Shown piece after piece: positions 41,168 through 54,403 of a stretch of DNA of 64,000 bases (the stretch's first letter is position 1; each line of letters begins with the position of its first letter). Origin of the DNA: Sophora flavescens (taxonomy: Eukaryota; Streptophyta; Magnoliopsida; Fabales; Fabaceae). The stretch lies in assembly GCA_030762895.1 (NCBI GenBank), contig JAUPTC010000122.1, positions 1 through 64,000 of the forward strand, read 5' to 3'. A model generated the notes under the pieces. The model was not told the origin of the DNA and ran no database searches. It saw nothing but the letters and a program-made list of their open reading frames with translations. Position numbers and translations under genes: made by a program.

Positions 41168-43066
41168 CACTACAAAAAATATGGTGTTTTGTATGTTTTA
41201 TATGTCAAATAATAGGTTTGAACCGCCGCTAAAATTTTTACGGCGGTTTAGAAACCGCCTCAGAAACGACCGTCGCGAAGCTGTTTTGCGGCGGTGTTTC
41301 ACAACCGCTGGCACTACGGTCGCTAATTTAGTGGCGGTTCTAAACCGCCACAAAAAAACATATTTTGAATTACCTATAAAATATAGCGGCGGTTCTAAAC
41401 CGCCACCAAATACCACAATTTTTAATATACAGAAATTATAACGGCGGTTTGTAACCGCCGCCAAAGCTAGCGGCGGTTCTAAACCGCCACAAAATATCAC
41501 AATTTTTAATATACAGAAATTATAACGGCGGTTTGAAACCGCCGCCAAAACTACTACATTAATAGTTGATAAAAATATAGCGGCGGTTTTAAACCGCCAC
41601 AAAATATTAAATATTTGTTTTTTTTTTAAACTGATTCAATTCATTATTTGTCTAATTTTTTTAATATCCCTGTTTTAATAAAAACTTTATACTAAGAACT
41701 AATAAATTTATTAAATTGATACACAAAAATGCTTCAAAACCTAATCATTAAAATGATAAGAACATTATTAATAATCTGCAAAAAGCAAAATATTATTCAA
41801 AATTATCCTAACATAAAAACATAAGTAAATACAAGTTTTTGTTTTTGACACCATTTACATATAATATATCTAATTAACTCTGTGTGATGATGAAGTTCCA
41901 CGATCTTCAGGGTCATGACTAGAGGCAGAAGATCGTCTCACTTCTCTAGGCGATTGTAAATCTGCCACCTGGAATTGAAAGATAAAATCACAAATTAGAT
42001 GCGAATAACTAATTTCACAACAAAGACATCCAAATTCAGCAAGTTGCAACCATAACTATTTACCTGATTTCCCTTAAAATTTTGCATAAGAAAAGCAACT
42101 TGGGCTTTCATGTCATCATAGTCAACAAGTTTTGCCTTTAATGAATCCATTTCAACTACTTGTGCCTTTAACCCATCAACTTCTGATTCTAGCTTTTGAA
42201 TTTCGGCATTAGCTGCTTCCAAGTCACTAGACCGATTAGTGGGTCCATATATTTGAGTTTTGTTCACCCCGAATCCCACACCACGGAGTCGTCCAGGATG
42301 CTCTGGTCCAAAAACTTTTACAAAAGCCTCATTCTCAGAGAGAGAGTTATTAATTTCATTTTGTAATTGTTCCTACATATAAGCAACCAGTGACAATGTT
42401 CATAATATGTAACAAGAATCCAAAGAAAACAATTTCCATCCAAACTTACTGCTTTGAGTCTTGCCTCCTCGCTAACATAGGATCCATCCTTTCTTTTATG
42501 AGCAATAGGATACATATCACCTTTACTATGAGGGTCGCTTGTCTTGCTTTTCCTAAGTTTTTGTACCATACAAGCAAAGTAATGTTATAATAAAATCACT
42601 TCATTTCCAAAAATTATTCAACATCATAACAATATATACGAATATACCATTTCATCTTTCTTTCTTGGAAGTGACTTTGACCCTAATGTGTGATGAATCA
42701 CTTGTTTTTGGCGATTTGCTGCGTTTTTTCAGCTTTTTCCTGCATAGTTAACAAAAATGACAATCAATAAATGATATATCGAGTTAGGAAAAAAAATCAG
42801 ATTTATGATTATTACCAGAGATTTTTCACTTAGTCTATATTGCAAATAGACAACCCAATGGTCGGGGGGGATTTTTGGTGGGTGCAACTGACAATTTTGG
42901 TCGAAACTAAGCTCCCAGTTATAAAAGTTATTAAACATTTTGCACCTATTGTCCTTCCATTTTTTCCCCAAGCTAGCAAAGATATACCTTTTGTGACCCG
43001 AAATACTGAAACTGTTCTAAAACCCTAACTATGTTCATCTTCTCCCTTAAGTTTCTTAAGAACACC
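41168..43066 (-). repeat. Array unit 22
   Basis: 1,899 bp. First unit of the right subfamily. Shares agttgataaaaat (41564) with unit 23 and cataagtaaat (41819) with unit 26. Confidence 0.9.
41870..43066 (-). pseudogene. Transposase_24-type gene fragment, unit 22
   Basis: Exon 5 is intact, ending HRVN rather than HRFN. Exon 4 is open from its donor through GPEHPG, then disturbed at about 42340 (cagagagagag). Has NAEIQ. Confidence 0.75.
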
Positions 43067-44970
43067 CACTACAAAAAATATGGTGTTTTGCGGCGGTTTT
43101 TTATATGTCAAATAGCGAGGTTTGAACCGCTAGAAATTTTACGGCGGTTTAGAAACCGCCTCGTAAACGACCGTCGCAAGCTGCTTTTTTGCGTGTTTTT
43201 CACAACCGCCGGCACTACGGTCGCTAATTTAGTGGCGGTTCTAAACCGCCACAAAAAACATATTTTGAATTACCTATAAATATAGCGGCGGTTCTAAACC
43301 GCCACCAAATACCACAATTTTTAATATACAGAATTATAACGGCGGTTTGTAAATCGCCGCCAAAGCTAGCGGCGGTTCTAAACCGCCACAAAATATCACA
43401 ATTTTTAATATACAGAAATTATAACGGCGGTTTGAAACCGCCGCCAAAACTACTACATTAATAGTTGATAAAAATATAGCGGCGGTTTTAAACCGCCACA
43501 AAATATTAAATATTTGTTTTTTTTTTAAACTGATTCAATTCATTATTTGTCTAATTTTTTTAATATCCCTGTTTTAATAAAAACTTTATACTAAGAACTA
43601 ATAAATTTATTAAATTGATACACAAAAATGCTTCAAAACCTAATCATTAAAATGATAAGAACATTATTAATAATCTGCAAAAAGCAAAATATTATTCAAA
43701 ATTATCCTAACATAAAAACATATGTAAATACAAGTTTTTGTTTTTGACACCATTTACATATAATATATCTAATTAAATCTGTGTGATGATGAAGTTCCAC
43801 GATCTTCAGGGTCATGACTAGAGGCAGAAGATCGTCTCACTTCTCTAGGCGATTGTAAATATGCCACCTGGAATTGAAAGATAAAATCACAAATTAGATG
43901 CGAATAACTAATTTCACAACAAAGACATCCAAATTCAGCAAGTTGCAACCATAACTATTTACCTGATTTCCCTTAAAATTTTGCATAAGAAAAGCAACTT
44001 GGGCTTTCATGTCATCATAGTCAACAAGTTTTGCCTTTAATGAATCCATTTCAACTACTTGTGCCTTTAACCCATCAACTTCTGATTCTAGCTTTTGAAT
44101 TTTGGCATTAGTCTGCTTCCAAGTCACTAGACCGATTAGTGGGTCCATATATTTGAGTTTTGTTCACCCCCGAATCCCACACCACGGAGTCGCCCAGATG
44201 CTCCGGTCCAAAAACTTTTACAAAAGCCTCATTCTCGTGAGAGCAGAGTTATTAATTTCATTTTGTAATTGTTCCTACATATAAGCAAACTGCACAATGT
44301 TCATAACATGTAACAAAGAAATCCAAAGAAAACAATTTCCATCCAAACTTACTGCTTTGAGTCTTGCCTCCTCGCTAACATAGGATCCATCCTTTCTTTT
44401 ATGAGCAATAGGATACATATCACCTTTACTATAGGGTCGCTTGTCTTGCTTTTCCTAAGTTTTTGTACCATACAAGCAAAGAATGTTATAATAAAATCAC
44501 TTCATTTCCAAAAATTATTCAACATCATAACAATATATACGATTATACCATTTCATCTTTCTTTCTTGGAAGTGACTTTGACCCTAATGTGTGATGAATC
44601 ACTTGTTTTTGGCGATTTGCTGCGTTTTTTTCAGCTTTTTCCTGCATAGTTAACAAAAATGACAATCAATAAATGATATATCGAGTTAGGAAAAAAAAAA
44701 TAAGATTTAAGATTATTACAAGATATTTTTCACTAATTTTATATTGCAAATAGACAACCCAATGGTCGGGGGGGATTTTTGGTGGGTGCAACTGACAATT
44801 TTGGTCGAAACTAAGCTCCCAGTTATAAAAGTTATTAAACATTTTGCACCTATTGTCCTTCCTTTTTTTCCCCAAGCTAGCAAAGATATACCTTTTGTGA
44901 CCCGAAATACTGAAACTGTTCTAAAACCCTAACTATGTTCATCTTCTCCCTTATGTTTCTTAAGAACACC
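43067..44970 (-). repeat. Array unit 23
   Basis: 1,904 bp. Shares gtaaatatgccac in exon 5 with unit 25. A diverged patch lies at 44697-44745. Confidence 0.9.
43769..44970 (-). pseudogene. Transposase_24-type gene fragment, unit 23
   Basis: Exon 5 is intact. An inserted base at about 44112 (gtctgcttcc) breaks exon 4. The intron 1 donor and exon 1 end are substituted at 44697-44745. Confidence 0.75.
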
Positions 44971-46859
44971 CACTACAAAAAATATGGTGTTTTGCGGCGG
45001 TTTTATATGTCAAATAGCGGCGGTTAAAATTTTACGGCGGTTTAGAAACCGCCTCAGAAACGACCGTCTTGAAGTCTGTTTTTGCGGCGGTTTTCACAAA
45101 CCACGGCACTACGGTCGCTAATTTAGTGGCGGTTCTAAACCGCCACAAAAAAACATATTTTGAATTACCTATAAAATATAGCGGCGGTTCTAAACCGCCA
45201 CCAAATACCACAATTTTTAATATACAGAAATTATAACGGCGGTTTGTAACCGCCGCCAAAGCTAGCGGCGGTTCTAAACCGCCACAAAATATCACAATTT
45301 TTAATATACAGAAATTATAACGGCGGTTTGAAACCGCCGCCAAAACTACTACATTAATAGTAGATAAAAATATAGCGGCGGTTTTAAACCGCCACAAAAT
45401 ATTAAATATTTGTTTTTTTTTAAAACTGATTCAATTCATTATTTGTCTAATTTTTTTAATATCCCTGTTTTAATAAAAACTTTATACTAAGAACTAATAA
45501 ATTTATTATATTGATACACAAAAATGCTTCAAAACCTAATCATTAAAATGATAAGAACATTATTAATAATCTGCAAAAAGCAAAATATTATTCAAAATTA
45601 TCCTAACATAAAAACATATGTAAATACAAGTTTTTGTTTTTGACACCATTTACATATAATATATCTAATTAAATCGGTGGTGATGATGAAGTTCCACGAT
45701 CTTCGTGGTCATGACTAGAGGCGTAAGATCGTCTCACTTCTCTAGGCGATTGTAACCGCCACCGGAATTGAAAGATAAAATCACAAATTAGATGCGAATA
45801 ACTAATTTCACAACAAAGACATCCAAATTCAGCAAGTTGCAACCATAACTATTTACTTGATTTCCCTTAAAATTTTGCATAAGAAAACCAACTTGGGCTT
45901 TCATGTCATCATAGTCAACAAGTTTTGCCTTTAATGAATCCATTTCAACTACTTGTGCCTTTAACCCATCAACTTCTGATTCTAGCTTTTGAATTTTGGC
46001 ATTAGCTGCTTCCAAGTCACTAGACCGATTAGTGGGTCCCTATATTTGAGTTTTGTTCACCCCGAATCCCACACCACGGAGTCGTCCAGGATGCTCCGGT
46101 CCAAAAACTTTTACAAAAGCCTCATTCTCAGTAGCAGAGTTATTAATTTCATTTTGTAATTGTTCCTACATATAAGCAACCAGACAATGTTCATAACATG
46201 TAACAAAGAAATCAAAGAAAACAATTTCCATCCAAACTTACTGCTTTGAGTCTTGCCTCCTCGCTAACATAGGATCCATCCTTTCTTTTATGAGCAATAG
46301 GATACATATCACCTTTACTATAGGGTCGCTTGTCTTGCTTTTCCTAAGTTTTTGTACCATACAAGCAGTAATGTTATAATAAAATCACTTCATTTCCAAA
46401 AATTATTCAACATCATAACAATATATACGATTATACCATTTCATCTTTCTTTCTTGGAAGTGACTTTGACCCTAATGTGTGATGAATCACTTGTTTTTGG
46501 CGATTTGCTGCGTTTTTTTCAGCTTTTTCCTGCATAGTTAACAAAAATGACAATCAATAAATGATATATCGAGTTAGGAAAAAAAAAATCAGATTTATGA
46601 TTATTACCAGAGATTTTTCACTTAGTCTATATTGCAAATAGACAACCCAATGGTCGGGGGGGATTTTTGGTGGGTGCAACTGACAATTTTGGTCGAAACT
46701 AAGCTCCCAGTTATAAAAGTTATTAAACATTTTGCACCTATTGTCCTTCCATTTTTTCCCCAAGCTAGCAAAGATATACCTTTTGTGACCCGAAACATCG
46801 AAACCTTTTCTAAAACCCTAACTATGTTCATTTTCTGCCTTTTGTTTCTTAAGATCTCC
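44971..46859 (-). repeat. Array unit 24
   Basis: 1,889 bp. The first palindrome keeps only its left arm (gcggcggttaaaatttt, about 45016), as in units 25-27. Confidence 0.9.
45665..46859 (-). pseudogene. Transposase_24-type gene fragment, unit 24
   Basis: Exon 4 is in one frame but has a TAG stop at 46040-46042 from a single substitution (TAT to TAG), plus Ala to Gly in KAQVGF. Its exon 1 lies next to the diverged patch 46795-46960. Confidence 0.78.
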
Positions 46860-48733
46860 CACTAAAAAAATTATGGTTTTTTACTGCGTTTTTATATGTC
46901 AAATAGCGGCGGTTAAAATTTTACGGCGGTTTAGAAACCACTTTCTAAACGACCGTCGCTGAGTCTGTTTTGGCGGTTTTCACAAATCACTGGCACTACG
47001 GTCTCTAATTTAGTGGCGGTTCTAAACCGCCAACAAAAACATATTTTGAATTTCCTATAAAATATAGCGGCGGTTCTAAACCGCCACCAAATACCACAAT
47101 TTTTAATATACAGAAATTATAACGGCGGTTTGTAACCGCCAAAAGCTAGCGGCGGTTCTAAACCGCCACAAAATATCACGATTTTAATATACAGAAATTA
47201 TAACGCGGTTTGAAACGCGCCCAAAACTACTACATTAATAGTAGATAAAAATATAGCGGCGGTTTGAAACCGCCACAAAATATTAAATATTTGTTTTTTT
47301 TAAACTGATTCAATTCATTATTTGTCTAATTTTTTTAATATCCCTGTTTTAATAAAAACTTTATACTAATAACTAATAAATTTATTAAATTGATACACAA
47401 AAATGCTTCAAAACCTAATCATTAAAATGATAAGAACATTATTAATAATCTGCAAAAAGCAAAATATTATTCAAAATTATCCTAACATAAAAACATATGT
47501 AAATACAAGTTTTTGTTTTTGACACCATTTACATATAATATATCTAATTAACTCTGTGTGATGATGAAGTTCCACGATCTTCAGGGTCATGACTAGAGGC
47601 AGAAGATCGTCTCACTTCTCTAGGCGATTGTAAATATGCCACCTGGAATTGAAAGATAAAATCACAAATTAGATGCGAATAACTAATTTCACAACAAAGA
47701 CATCCAAATTCAGCAAGTTGCAACCATAACTATTTACCTGATTTCCCTTAAAATTTTGCATAAGAAAAGCAACTTGGGCTTTCATGTCATCATAGTCAAC
47801 AAGTTTTGCCTTTAATGAATCCATTTCAACTACTTGTGCCTTTAACCCATCAACTTCTGATTCTAGCTTTTGAATTTCGGCATTAGCTGCTTCCAAGTCA
47901 CTAGACCGATTAGTGGGTCCATATATTTGAGTTTTGTTCACCCCGAATCCCACACCACGGAGTCGTCCGAGATGCTCTGGGCCAAAAACTTTTACAAAAG
48001 CCTCATTCTCATAGCGAGTTATTAATTTCATTTTGTAATTGTTCCTACATATAAGCAACAGCACAATGTTCATAACATGTAACGATAAATCCAAAGAAAA
48101 CAATTTCCATCCAAACTTACTGCTTTGAGTCTTGCCTCCTCGCTAACATAGGATCCATCCTTTCTTTTATGAGCAATAGGATACATATCACCTTTACTAT
48201 AGGGTCGCTTGTCTTGCTTTTCCTAAGTTTTTGTACCATACAAGCAGTAATGTTATAATAAAATCACTTCATTTCCAAAAATTATTCAACATCATAACAA
48301 TATATACGATTATACCATTTCATCTTTCTTTCTTGGAAGTGACTTTGACCCTAATGTGTGATGAATCACTTGTTTTTGGCGATTTGTCATGCTTTTTTCA
48401 GCTTTTTCCTGCATAGTTAACAAAAATGACAATCAATAAATGATATATCGAGTTAGGAAAAAAAATCAGATTTATGATTATTACCAGAGATTTTTCACTT
48501 AGTCTATATTGCAAATAGACAACCCAATGGTCGGGGGATTTTTGGTGGGTGCAATCGACAATTTTAGGTGAAACTAAGCTCCCAGTTATAAAAGTTATTA
48601 AACATTTTGCACCTATTGTCCTTCCATTTTTTCCCCAAGCTAGCAAAGATATACCTTTTGTGACCCGAAATACTGAAACTGTTCTAAAACCCTAACTATG
48701 TTCATCTTCTCCCTTATGTTTCTTAAGAACACC
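46860..48733 (-). repeat. Array unit 25
   Basis: 1,874 bp. The terminal repeat is damaged (CACTAAAAAAATTATGG) and lies in a diverged patch at 46795-46960. Confidence 0.88.
47544..48733 (-). pseudogene. Transposase_24-type gene fragment, unit 25
   Basis: Exon 5 is intact. Exon 4 is open over most of its length with NAEIQ and EHLGRLRG (Leu for Pro). The frame is disturbed near 48011 (catagcgag). Exon 1 has aggtgaaac for ggtcgaaac. Confidence 0.75.
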
Positions 48734-50617
48734 CACTACAAAAAATATGGTGTTTTGCGGCGGTTTTATATGTCAAATAGCGGCGGTTAAAAATTTACGG
48801 CGGTTTAGAAACCGCCGTAAAACCGTCGTCGCGAAGTCGCTTTTGCGGCGGTTTTTCACAACCGCTGGCACTACGGTCTCTAATTTAGTGGCGGTTCTAA
48901 ACCGCCACAAAAAAACATATTTTGAATTTCCTATAAAATATAGCGGCGGTTCTAAACCGCCACCAAATACCACAATTTTTAATATACAGAAATTATAACG
49001 GCGGTTTGTAATCGCTCCTGCAGTTAGCGGCGGTTCTAAACCGCCACAAAATATCACAATTTTTAATATACAGAAATTATAACGGCGGTTTGAAACCGCC
49101 GCCAAAACTACTACATTAATAGTAGATAAAAATATAGCGGCGGTTTTAAACCGATACAAATTATTAAATATTTGATTTTTTTTAAAACTGATTCAATTCA
49201 TTATTTGTCTAATTTTTTTAATATCCCTGTTTTAATAAAAACTTTATACTAAGAACTAATAAATTTATTAAATTGATACACAAAAATGCTTCAAAACCTA
49301 ATCATTAAAATGATAAGAACATTATTAATAATCGCAAAAAGCAAAATATTATTCAAAATTATCCTAACATAAAAACATAAGTAAATACAAGTTTTTGTTT
49401 TTGACACCATTTACATATAATATATCTAATTAACTCGTGTGATGATGAAGTTCCACGATCTTGAGGGTCATGACTAGAGGCGAAGATCCATCTCACTTCT
49501 CTAGGCGATTGTAAATCGCCACCTGGAATTGAAAGATAAAATCACAAATTAGATGCGAATAACTAATTTCACAACAAAGACATCCAAATTCAAGCAAGTT
49601 GCAACCATAACTATTTACCTGATTTCCTTAAAATTTTGCATAAGAAAAGCAACTTGGGCTTTCATGTCATCATAGTCAACAAGTTTTGCCTTTAATGAAT
49701 CCATTTCAACTACTTGTGCCTTTAACCCATCAACTTCTGATTCTAGCTTTTGAATTTCGGCATTAGCTGCTTCCAAGTCACTAGACCGATTAGTGGGTCC
49801 ATATATTTGAGTTTTGTTCACCCCAGAATCCCACACCCACGAGTCGTCCAGGATGCTCCGGTCCAAAAACTTTTACAAAAGCCTCATTCTCGATGAGTGA
49901 GTTATTAATTTCATTTTGTAATTGTTCCTACATATAAGCAAACGAGACAATGTTCATAATATGTAACAGTAAATCCAAAGAAAACAATTTCCATCCAAAC
50001 TTACTGCTTTGAGTCTTGCCTCCTCGCTAACATAGGATCCATCCTTTCTTTTATGAGCAATAGGATACATATCACCTTTACTATAGTGTCGCTTGTCTTG
50101 CTTTTCCTAAGTTTTTGTACCATACAAGCAGTAATGTTATAATAAAATCACTTCATTTCCAAAAATTATTCAACATCATAACAATATATACGATTATACC
50201 ATTTCATCTTTCTTTCTTGGAAGTGACTTTGACCCTAATGTGTGATGAATCACTTGTTTTTGGCGATTTGCTGCGTTTTTTTCAGCTTTTTCCTGCATAG
50301 TTAACAAAAATGACAATCAATAAATGATATATCGAGTTAGGAAAAAAAAATCAGATTTATGATTATTACCAGAGATTTTTCACTTAGTCTATATTGCAAA
50401 TAGACAACCCAATGGTCGGGGGGGATTTTTGGTGGGTGCAACTGACAATTTTGGTCGAAACTAAGCTCCCAGTTATAAAAGTTATTAAACATTTTGCACC
50501 TATTGTCCTTCCATTTTTCCCCAAGCTAGCAAAGATATACCTTTTGTGACCAAAATCTGAAACTGTTCTAAAACCCTAACTATGTTCATCTTCTCCCTTA
50601 TGTTTCTTAAGAACACC
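48734..50617 (-). repeat. Array unit 26
   Basis: 1,884 bp. Half-palindrome deletion at 48780. The last palindrome has lost its right arm (taaaccgatacaaatt, about 49147). Confidence 0.9.
49426..50617 (-). pseudogene. Transposase_24-type gene fragment, unit 26
   Basis: Indels at about 49825 and 49838 surround the GVGFGV motif. Has NAEIQ. Exon 5 lacks bases near 49480. Confidence 0.75.
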
Positions 50618-52505
50618 CACTACAAAAAATATGGTGTTTTGCGGCGGTTTTATATGTCAAATAGCGGCGGTTAAAATTTTACGGCGGTTTAGAAACCGCC
50701 TCAGAAACGACCGTCGCGAAGCTGTTTTGCGGCGGTTTTTTCAGCCCGCCTGGCACTACGGTCTCTAATTTAGTGGCGGTTCTAAACCGCCACAAAAACA
50801 TATTTTGAATTTCCTATAAAATATAGCGGCGGTTCTAAACCGCCACCAAATACCACAATTTTTAATATACAGAAATTATAACGGCGGTTTGTAAATCGCC
50901 GCAAAGCTAGCGGCGGTTCTAAACCGCCACAAAATATCACAGTTTTTAATATACAGAAATTATAATGGCGGTTTGAAACCGCCGCAAAACTACTACATTA
51001 ATAGTAGATAAAAATATAGCGGCGGTTTTAAACCGCCACAAAATATTAAATATTTGTTTTTTTTTAAAAGCGATTCAATTCATTATTTGTCTAATTTTTT
51101 TAATATCCCTGTTTTAATAAAAACTTTATACTAAGAACTAATAAATTTATTAAATTGATACACAAAAATGCTTCAAAACCTAATCATTAAAATGATAAGA
51201 ACATTATTAATAATCTGCAAAAAGCAAAATATTATTCAAATTTATCCTAACATAAAAACATATGTAAATACAAGTTTTTGTTTTTGACACCATTTACATA
51301 TAATATATCTAATTAAATCTGTGTGATGATGAAGTTCCACGATCTTCAGGGTCATGACTAGAGGCAGAAGATCGTCTCACTTCTCTAGGCGATTGTAAAT
51401 CTGCCACCTGGAATTGAAAGATAAAATCACAAATTAGATGCGAATAACTAATTTCACAACAAAGACATCCAAATTCAGCAAGTTGCAACCATAACTATTT
51501 ACCTGATTTCCCTTAAAATTTTGCATAAGAAAAGCAACTTGGGCTTTCATGTCATCATAGTCAACAAGTTTTGCCTTTAATGAATCCATTTCAACTACTT
51601 GTGCCTTTAACCCATCAACTTCTGATTCTAGCTTTTGAATTTTGGCATTAGCTGCTTCCAAGTCACTAGACCGATTAGTGGGTCCATATATTTGAGTTTT
51701 GTTCACCCCGAATCCCACACCACGGAGTCGTCCAGGATGCTCTGGTCCAAAAACTTTTACAAAAGCCTCATTCTCAGTAGCAGAGTTATTAATTTCATTT
51801 TGTAATTGTTCCTACATATAAGCAACCAGACAATGTTCATAACATGTAACAGTAAATCCAAAGAAAACAATTTCCATCCAAACTTACTGCTTTGAGTCTT
51901 GCCTCCTCGCTAACATAGGATCCATCCTTTCTTTTATGAGCAATAGGATACATATCACCTTTACTATAGGGTCGCTTGTCTTGCTTTTCCTAAGTTTTTG
52001 TACCATACAAGCAGTAATGTTATAATAAAATCACTTCATTTCCAAAAATTATTCAACATCATAACAATATATACGATTATACCATTTCATCTTTCTTTCT
52101 TGGAAGTGACTTTGACCCTAATGTGTGATGAATCACTTGTTTTTGGCGATTTGCTGCGTTTTTTTCAGCTTTTTCCTGCATAGTTAACAAAAATGACAAT
52201 CAATAAATGATATATCGAGTTAGGAAAAAAAAAATCAGATTTATGATTATTACCAGAGATTTTTCACTTAGTCTATATTGCAAATAGACAACCCAATGGT
52301 CGGGGGGGATTTTTTGGTGGGTGCAACTGACAATTTTGGTCGAAACTAGGATCCCAGTTATAAAAGTTATTAAACATTTTGCACCTATTGTCCTTCCATT
52401 TTTTCCCCAAGCTAGCAAAGATATACCTTTTGTGACCCGAAATACTGAAACTGTTCTAAAACCCTAACTATGTTCATCTTCTCCCTTAAGTTTCTTAAGA
52501 ACACC
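50618..52505 (-). repeat. Array unit 27
   Basis: 1,888 bp. Half-palindrome deletion at 50661. First unit with cacagtttttaat in the second duplicate. Confidence 0.9.
51309..52505 (-). pseudogene. Transposase_24-type gene fragment, unit 27
   Basis: Exons 2-5 are open with all splice borders kept. The only break seen is one extra T in a homopolymer of exon 1 at about 52310. Confidence 0.78.
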
Positions 52506-54403
52506 CACTACAAAAAATATGGTGTTTTGCGGAGGTTTTATATGTCAAATAGCGGCGGTTTGAACCATGCTAAAAATTTACTACGGTTTAGAAACCGCCT
52601 CTAAAGATCGTGAAAAGCTGTTTTATGGCGGTGTTTCACAACCGCTGGCACTACGGTCGCTAATTTAGTGGCGGTTCTAAACCGCCACAAAAAAACATAT
52701 TTTGAATTACCTATAAAATATAGCGGCGGTTCTAAACCGCCACCAAATACCACAATTTTTAATATACAGAAATTATAACGGCGGTTTGTAACCGCCGCCA
52801 AAGCTAGCGGCGGTTCTAAACCGCCACAAAATATCACAGTTTTTAATATACAGAAATTATAACGGCGGTTTGAAACCGCCGCCAAAACTACTACATTAAT
52901 AGTAGATAAAAATATAGCGGCGGTTTTAAACCGCCACAAAATATTAAATATTTGTTTTTTTTAAAACTGATTCAATTCATTATTTGTCTAATTTTTTTAA
53001 TATCCCTGTTTTAATAAAAACTTTATACTAAGAACTAATAAATTTATTAAATTGATACACAAAAATGCTTCAAAACCTAATCATTAAAATGATAAGAACA
53101 TTATTAATAATCTGCAAAAAGTAAAATATTATTCAAAATTATCCTAACATAAAAACATATGTAAATACAAGTTTTTGTTTTTGACACCATTTACATATAA
53201 TATATCTAATTAAATCTGTGTGATGATGAAGTTCCACGATCTTCAGGGTCATGACTAGAGGCAGAAGATCGTCTCACTTCTCTAGGCGATTGTAAATCTG
53301 CCACCTGGAATTGAAAGATAAAATCACAAATTAGATGCGAATAACTAATTTCACAACAAAGACATCCAAATTCAGCAAGTTGCAACCATATCTATTTACC
53401 TGATTTCCCTTAAAATTTTGCATAAGAAAAGCAACTTGGGCTTTCATGTCATCATAGTCAACAAGTTTTGCCTTTAATGAATCCATTTCAACTACTTGTG
53501 CCTTTAACCCATCAACTTCTGATTCTAGCTTTTGAATTTCGGCATTAGCTGCTTCCAAGTCACTAGACCGATTAGTGGGTCCATATATTTGAGTTTTGTT
53601 CACCCCGAATCCCACACCACGGAGTCGTCCAGGATGCTCTGGTCCAAAAACTTTTACAAAAGCCTCATTCTCAGTAGAGCGAGTTATTAATTTCATTTTG
53701 TAATTGTTCCTACATATAAGCAACCGGACAATGTTCATAACATGTAATGAAGAAATCCAAAGAAAACAATTTCCATCCAAACTTACTGCTTTGAGTCTTG
53801 CCTCCTCGCTAACATAGGATCCATCCTTTCTTTTATGAGCAATAGGATACATATCACCTTTACTATAGGGTCGCTTGTCTTGCTTTTCCTAAGTTTTTGT
53901 ACCATACAAGCAGTAATGTTATAATAAAATCACTTCATTTCCAAAAATTATTCAACATCATAACAATATATACGATTATACCATTTCATCTTTCTTTCTT
54001 GGAAGTGACTTTGACCCTAATGTGTGATGAATCACTTGTTTTTGGCGATTTGCTGCGTTTTTTTCAGCTTTTTCCTGCATAGTTAACAAAAATGACAATC
54101 AATAAATGATATATCGAGTTAGGAAAAAAAAATCAGATTTATGATTATTACCAGAGATTTTTCACTTAGTCTATATTGCAAATAGACAACCCAATGGTCG
54201 GGGGGGATTTTTTGGTGGGTGCAACTGACAATTTTGGTCGAAACTAAGCTCCCAGTTATAAAAGTTATTAAACATTTTGCACCTATTGTCCTTCCATTTT
54301 TTCCCCAAGCTAGCAAAGATATACCTTTTGTGACCCGAAATACTGAAACTGTTCTAAAACCCTGACTATGTTCATCTTCTCCCTTAAGTTTCTTAAGAAC
54401 ACC
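52506..54403 (-). repeat. Array unit 28
   Basis: 1,898 bp. Shares the gtaaaatatt variant in the 3' flank with unit 29. Confidence 0.9.
53206..54403 (-). pseudogene. Transposase_24-type gene fragment, unit 28
   Basis: Exon 5 is intact and exon 4 is open from its donor past GPEHPG. The frame is disturbed at about 53685 (cagtagagcgag). Has NAEIQ. One extra T in exon 1 at about 54209. Confidence 0.78.

Noticed and set aside
53331..53852. Continuous 173-residue minus-strand frame taken as an unspliced gene
   Set aside because: It reads through intron 3, which has clear GT-AG borders. The joined exons match the family better than the read-through.
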